The notes below the pieces were generated by a model that worked only from the letters and a program-made list of their open reading frames with translations, searched no databases and was not told where the DNA came from. From Mariprofundus sp. KV (lineage in GTDB: Bacteria > Pseudomonadota > Zetaproteobacteria > Mariprofundales > Mariprofundaceae), in NCBI RefSeq assembly GCF_013387475.1, contig NZ_VWNB01000007.1:103689-167688 (forward strand): DNA of 64,000 nucleotides. The letters run 5' to 3'. A program made the position numbers and the translations under genes. This document shows positions 61,527-64,000 of the stretch, piece by piece (position 1 is the first letter of the stretch; every line of letters begins with the position of its first letter).

Positions 61527-62566
61527 AGAGCACTCTGCAATCACTCTTCTCCAGCATGGATATACTGCTTCTGGAGCGCATTGCTGAAGGTCGTTTTCGT
61601 GTGCTGGCTCCCCCACCGACGTGGACAGGTAAGCTCACTCAAACCGGGTTCAAGGTTGGAAGTGAGGTCTCACTGAGTGAGGATTTCTTTGTACTCGATA
61701 CATTCTTTCCCGATGCCGAAGATCTCTGGAACAGCAGCAAAGAGGGAACGATTAACTGTGATCCATGGATTCAGTGCGACGAAGAGGGGCAGGAGTGGCC
61801 ACTGGCTGCGCGGGCAATCCACTCTAATGGTAAACCGCTACTATTGCTGGAACATCTGGGTGAGTCATATACCCGCCAACAACAGATGCACCAGCTGGCA
61901 CGCGAAAGTATGCTCAGCAAAGATGAACTGGAGTTGGAGGTGCATCGCCGCACTGCCCTGATTCGCAAGGGTGAGGAGGAGCTGGCACACCGGCTGCTGG
62001 ATGTATCCAACTGGCGCGATGAGGAGACTGGTGCCCATATCCGCCGTATCGGTCTCTATTCAGAACTTATGGCCAAGGCTTTAGGCTGGAGCTTGCAAGA
62101 TGTAGATAACATCCGTCTTGCTGCTCCCATGCATGATATCGGCAAGGTTGGCATTCCCGATTACGTGTTGTTGAAACCCGGCAGGCTGGATGCTGAAGAG
62201 CGCAGAATCATGGAGCGCCACGCTTATATCGGTGGTGAGATGCTTAAAGGTAGTGAGATTCCGATGATTGAGATGGCCCACCAGATCGCCATTGGCCATC
62301 ATGAGAAGTGGAATGGAAAGGGCTATCCCAATCAGCTTTCCGGCAGTGACATCCCCATTGCGGCCCGCATTGTCGCAATTGTTGATGTCTATGATGCTCT
62401 CTCTTCCGAACGAGTATACAAACCGGCCTGGCCAGAAGATGAGGTTCTTGCCTATCTGCGCAAAGAGCGTGGATCCCATTTTGATCCTGAGCTGATCGAT
62501 CTTTTTTTTGAACTGCTTCCCGAGATGCGCAACATCCGCCTCCTGTTACCGGATAAGAAGGGTTGA
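61523..62566 (+). CDS. HD-GYP domain phosphodiesterase paired with the GTPase
   Basis: The 347-residue product has an unassigned N-terminal region (about 1-120), a helical linker with ELEVHRRTALIRK (about 133-145), and a C-terminal HD-GYP domain (about 150-345). The key sites are HDIGKVGIPD (about 208) and GHHEKWNGKGYPNQLSG. HD-GYP enzymes hydrolyse c-di-GMP or related dinucleotides; both metal-site and GYP motifs are intact. The four-base overlap with the small GTPase suggests that the GTPase controls it. The start lacks a strong ribosome site of its own. Confidence 0.9.
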   Translation: MKSTLQSLFSSMDILLLERIAEGRFRVLAPPPTWTGKLTQTGFKVGSEVSLSEDFFVLDTFFPDAEDLWNSSKEGTINCDPWIQCDEEGQEWPLAARAIHSNGKPLLLLEHLGESYTRQQQMHQLARESMLSKDELELEVHRRTALIRKGEEELAHRLLDVSNWRDEETGAHIRRIGLYSELMAKALGWSLQDVDNIRLAAPMHDIGKVGIPDYVLLKPGRLDAEERRIMERHAYIGGEMLKGSEIPMIEMAHQIAIGHHEKWNGKGYPNQLSGSDIPIAARIVAIVDVYDALSSERVYKPAWPEDEVLAYLRKERGSHFDPELIDLFFELLPEMRNIRLLLPDKKG

Positions 62567-62783
62567 ACGGCAATTTGATCTAAACAATCGGAAGCCGCCT
62601 TTTAACAGGGAGGTCTTTCTGTATTCGTGTTATGACATACGTCCTGTATGTCACCTTGCCCCCAGGGCACCCTCTTTGCCGCAAGCAGCATTCACCTTGT
62701 CTGCGATTACTTTGTGATCGTCTCCCCCATTTGGGGAAAGCAGAGTTATTTTCTTCTGCTATACTTCCGAGAGGGGAGTGTGA
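62567..62783. other. 217-base gap before the DinB gene
   Basis: Contains hairpins GACATAC-GTCCT-GTATGTC (62634-62652) and TCCCC/TGGGGA, a TATACT element near 62759 and AGAGGGGAG before the next ATG. No gene is visible. Confidence 0.4.
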
Positions 62784-63314
62784 ATGATCGAGTATCTGCA
62801 AAACATGGCACGTTATAACCAGTGGATGAATCGCAAACTTTTTGCGAAGGTCGCCGAGTTGCCTGCTGATGCCATCGAAGAGGATCGCGATGCCTTCTTC
62901 GGCTCGATTCTCGGTACCCTCAACCATATCCTGATTGCCGATCTCTTCTGGCTGCACCGCTTTGCCACCAGCGCTAATTGCCGCGAAGCACTGGCCCACC
63001 CGCTCACCGAGTTCCCTACCCCCGCCTCACTGCGCGAAATCCTCTTTAATGATTTCTCCGAACTCACCGACAACCGCCGCGCACTCGATGGCCTGATCCT
63101 CGATTTCTCCGAAACATGGGCAGATAAGCTGCTGGCTGAGCCGATCCGCTACCGCAATATGGCAGGTGAAAAACAGCAGCGCGCTTTGGGTGAGTTATTG
63201 CAGCACTTCTTCAACCACCAGACCCACCACCGAGGTCAGGCCACCACCCTGCTCTTCCAGGCCGGCATCGACCCCGGCCCCACCGACCTGCTGGTCATGA
63301 TGATGGAGGAATAA
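62784..63314 (+). CDS. DinB-family protein
   Basis: The 176-residue product has the DinB four-helix fold with three potential His metal ligands: [15 protein letters not shown] (about 46-60) and the C-terminal [17 protein letters not shown]. Some members are thiol-dependent transferases, others have unknown roles; this one is unassigned. GAGGGGAG precedes the ATG. It is followed at once by the ORF6N gene. Confidence 0.9.
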   Translation: MIEYLQNMARYNQWMNRKLFAKVAELPADAIEEDRDAFFGSILGTLNHILIADLFWLHRFATSANCREALAHPLTEFPTPASLREILFNDFSELTDNRRALDGLILDFSETWADKLLAEPIRYRNMAGEKQQRALGELLQHFFNHQTHHRGQATTLLFQAGIDPGPTDLLVMMMEE

Positions 63315-63315
63315 C

Positions 63316-63849
63316 TTGAGCAGGGATTCATTGATACCCGTGGAGAGGATTCAACAATCCATCCTGCTGTTGCGCAGAGAGAGGGTCATGCTCGATTCCG
63401 ATTTGGCAATACTTTACGGTGTGGAGACCGGGGCTTTGACTCGAGCTGTTCGGAGAAATATTGAGCGATTCCCCGCTGATTTTATGTTTCAGCTTTCGGT
63501 AGAGGAATTTGAATTCTTGAAATGCCAATCTGGCATATCAAGTCAGTGGGGTGGACGGCGCACGCCTCCTTATGCCTTTACCGAACAGGGCGTGGCGATG
63601 CTTTCCAGTGTATTGAGGAGCAGTCAGGCCGTGCAGGTGAATATCGAAATCATGCGCACCTTTGTACAGCTGCGTGCAATGACCGCCGACCACAAGGCGC
63701 TGGCACGACGCCTCAATCAACTGGAGTCGAAATACGACAAACAGTTTGCCGTGGTGTTCGATGCCATTCGGGGATTGATGGAACCGCCTTCACCAAAGAA
63801 ACGCCCCATCGGTTTTGTGCATGGTACAGATGAGACTGAGAGGGAGTGA
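63316..63849 (+). CDS. ORF6N-domain protein
   Basis: The 177-residue product has an N-terminal ORF6N domain ([52 protein letters not shown]; about 10-110) and a C-terminal coiled coil (about 125-165). ORF6N is a DNA-binding module common in phage and mobile regions. It uses TTG (63316), with GGAGG of the DinB gene end six bases before. The start is one base after the DinB stop. Confidence 0.85.
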   Translation: MSRDSLIPVERIQQSILLLRRERVMLDSDLAILYGVETGALTRAVRRNIERFPADFMFQLSVEEFEFLKCQSGISSQWGGRRTPPYAFTEQGVAMLSSVLRSSQAVQVNIEIMRTFVQLRAMTADHKALARRLNQLESKYDKQFAVVFDAIRGLMEPPSPKKRPIGFVHGTDETERE

Positions 63850-63877
63850 TGAACAAAGTGAACAGTGAATTAACTAA

Positions 63878-64000
63878 GGATACTCTGAATAACTCGTCGA
63901 TTCCTGTATAATTTCTCCGAACAGGAGGAGTTATGGATCAGTTGAGTTTTGCGGAAGCGGAATACGATCACAAGCGTCGCAAGACGCGCCGTGAGGCGTT
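63878..64000 (+). mobile_element. Left end of an IS5-family insertion sequence (partial)
   Basis: GGATACTCTGAATAACTC begins the element, after a CTAA (63874-63877) that suits the four-base target duplication of the IS5 family. A TATAAT element (63907) and AGGAGGAG precede the transposase ATG. The element runs off the window. The same outer bases appear in inverted repeats at 57851 and 59344. Confidence 0.75.
63933..64000 (+). CDS. IS5-family transposase, N-terminal fragment
   Basis: Twenty-two codons are visible, cut by the window edge. The start, MDQLSFAEAEYDHKRRKTRR, followed by EA, is the typical N-terminus of IS5-group DDE transposases. AGGAGGAG precedes the ATG by two bases. Whether the gene is intact cannot be seen. 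Confidence 0.85.
   Translation, partial: MDQLSFAEAEYDHKRRKTRREA

Noticed and set aside
1..64000. tRNA, rRNA and CRISPR arrays
   Set aside because: No T-loop-type motifs outside coding frames, rRNA-like stretches or regularly spaced repeats were seen by eye.

Overview
This window reads as the chromosome of a motile Gram-negative bacterium of the Pseudomonadota. It carries a complete P and L ring set, outer-membrane lipoproteins, lipB, dksA, csrA, dnaX, recR and uvrB, and FlhF/FlhG flagellar positioning. The combination of a csrA-fliW pair, gammaproteobacteria-like flagellar genes, sigma-54-type and sigma-28-type promoter sequences and a delta-class carbonic anhydrase suits a Zetaproteobacterium (Mariprofundus-like). 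That placement is inference and was not tested against any database. No rRNA, tRNA or CRISPR array was found.

Layout. 1-8745 (+) holds the flagellar export and positioning genes fliO, P, Q, R, flhB, flhA, flhF, flhG, a small membrane ORF, fliA and a DUF2802-like gene. A PAS-GGDEF-EAL gene follows (8782-10431). A 361-base regulatory gap comes next, with a sigma-54-like promoter and three upstream dyads. It drives flgF, G, A, H, I, J, M, N, K, L, csrA and fliW (10793-19652). A sigma-28-like promoter for flgM lies inside flgJ. 19747-23147 (+) holds a BrkB/YihY protein, an M24 peptidase and an unknown membrane protein, with a decayed fragment of a flippase gene between the last two. 23162-31294 (-) is a long run: flippase-like protein, GT2 and GT39 glycosyltransferases, yggT, proC, PLP-binding protein, recR, ybaB and dnaX. 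31438-34204 contains an FKBP-like lipoprotein, dksA (-), and an overlapping FAD-oxidoreductase/MnmM-like pair that may rebuild MnmC function from separate parts. 34205-42619 (-) holds a NIT-type sensor kinase, lipB and a three-gene beta-oxidation-type operon, with a 41-residue membrane ORF (+) in between. 42872-53214 carries a secreted small protein, an M50 protease, a SPOR-like protein, carA, a SWIM-SNF2 helicase, uvrB, two related exported charged proteins and trmB. 53306-64000 carries small periplasmic and membrane ORFs, ybjQ, a MITE-like element, a DJ-1/PfpI protein, a TrpD2/YbiB protein, a glutamine amidotransferase, a PilZ gene under a sigma-28-type promoter, ssb, a thioredoxin-like protein, SirB, a delta carbonic anhydrase, a Rab-like GTPase with an HD-GYP phosphodiesterase, a DinB protein, an ORF6N protein and the left end of an IS5-family element running off the window.

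How the parts fit. The flagellar genes suggest a hierarchy of sigma-54 and an enhancer-binding protein for flgF onward, then FliA/FlgM for late genes. FliW-CsrA would act post-transcriptionally. Several cyclic-di-GMP-type proteins (EAL with dead GGDEF, PilZ, HD-GYP) link motility to second-messenger signalling; the PilZ gene is tied to FliA by its promoter. The most system-like unannotated candidates are the 44-aa ORF/Rab-like GTPase/HD-GYP module (60893-62566), the oxidoreductase-MnmM pair, the sigma-28-driven PilZ protein and the dnaX frameshift signal.
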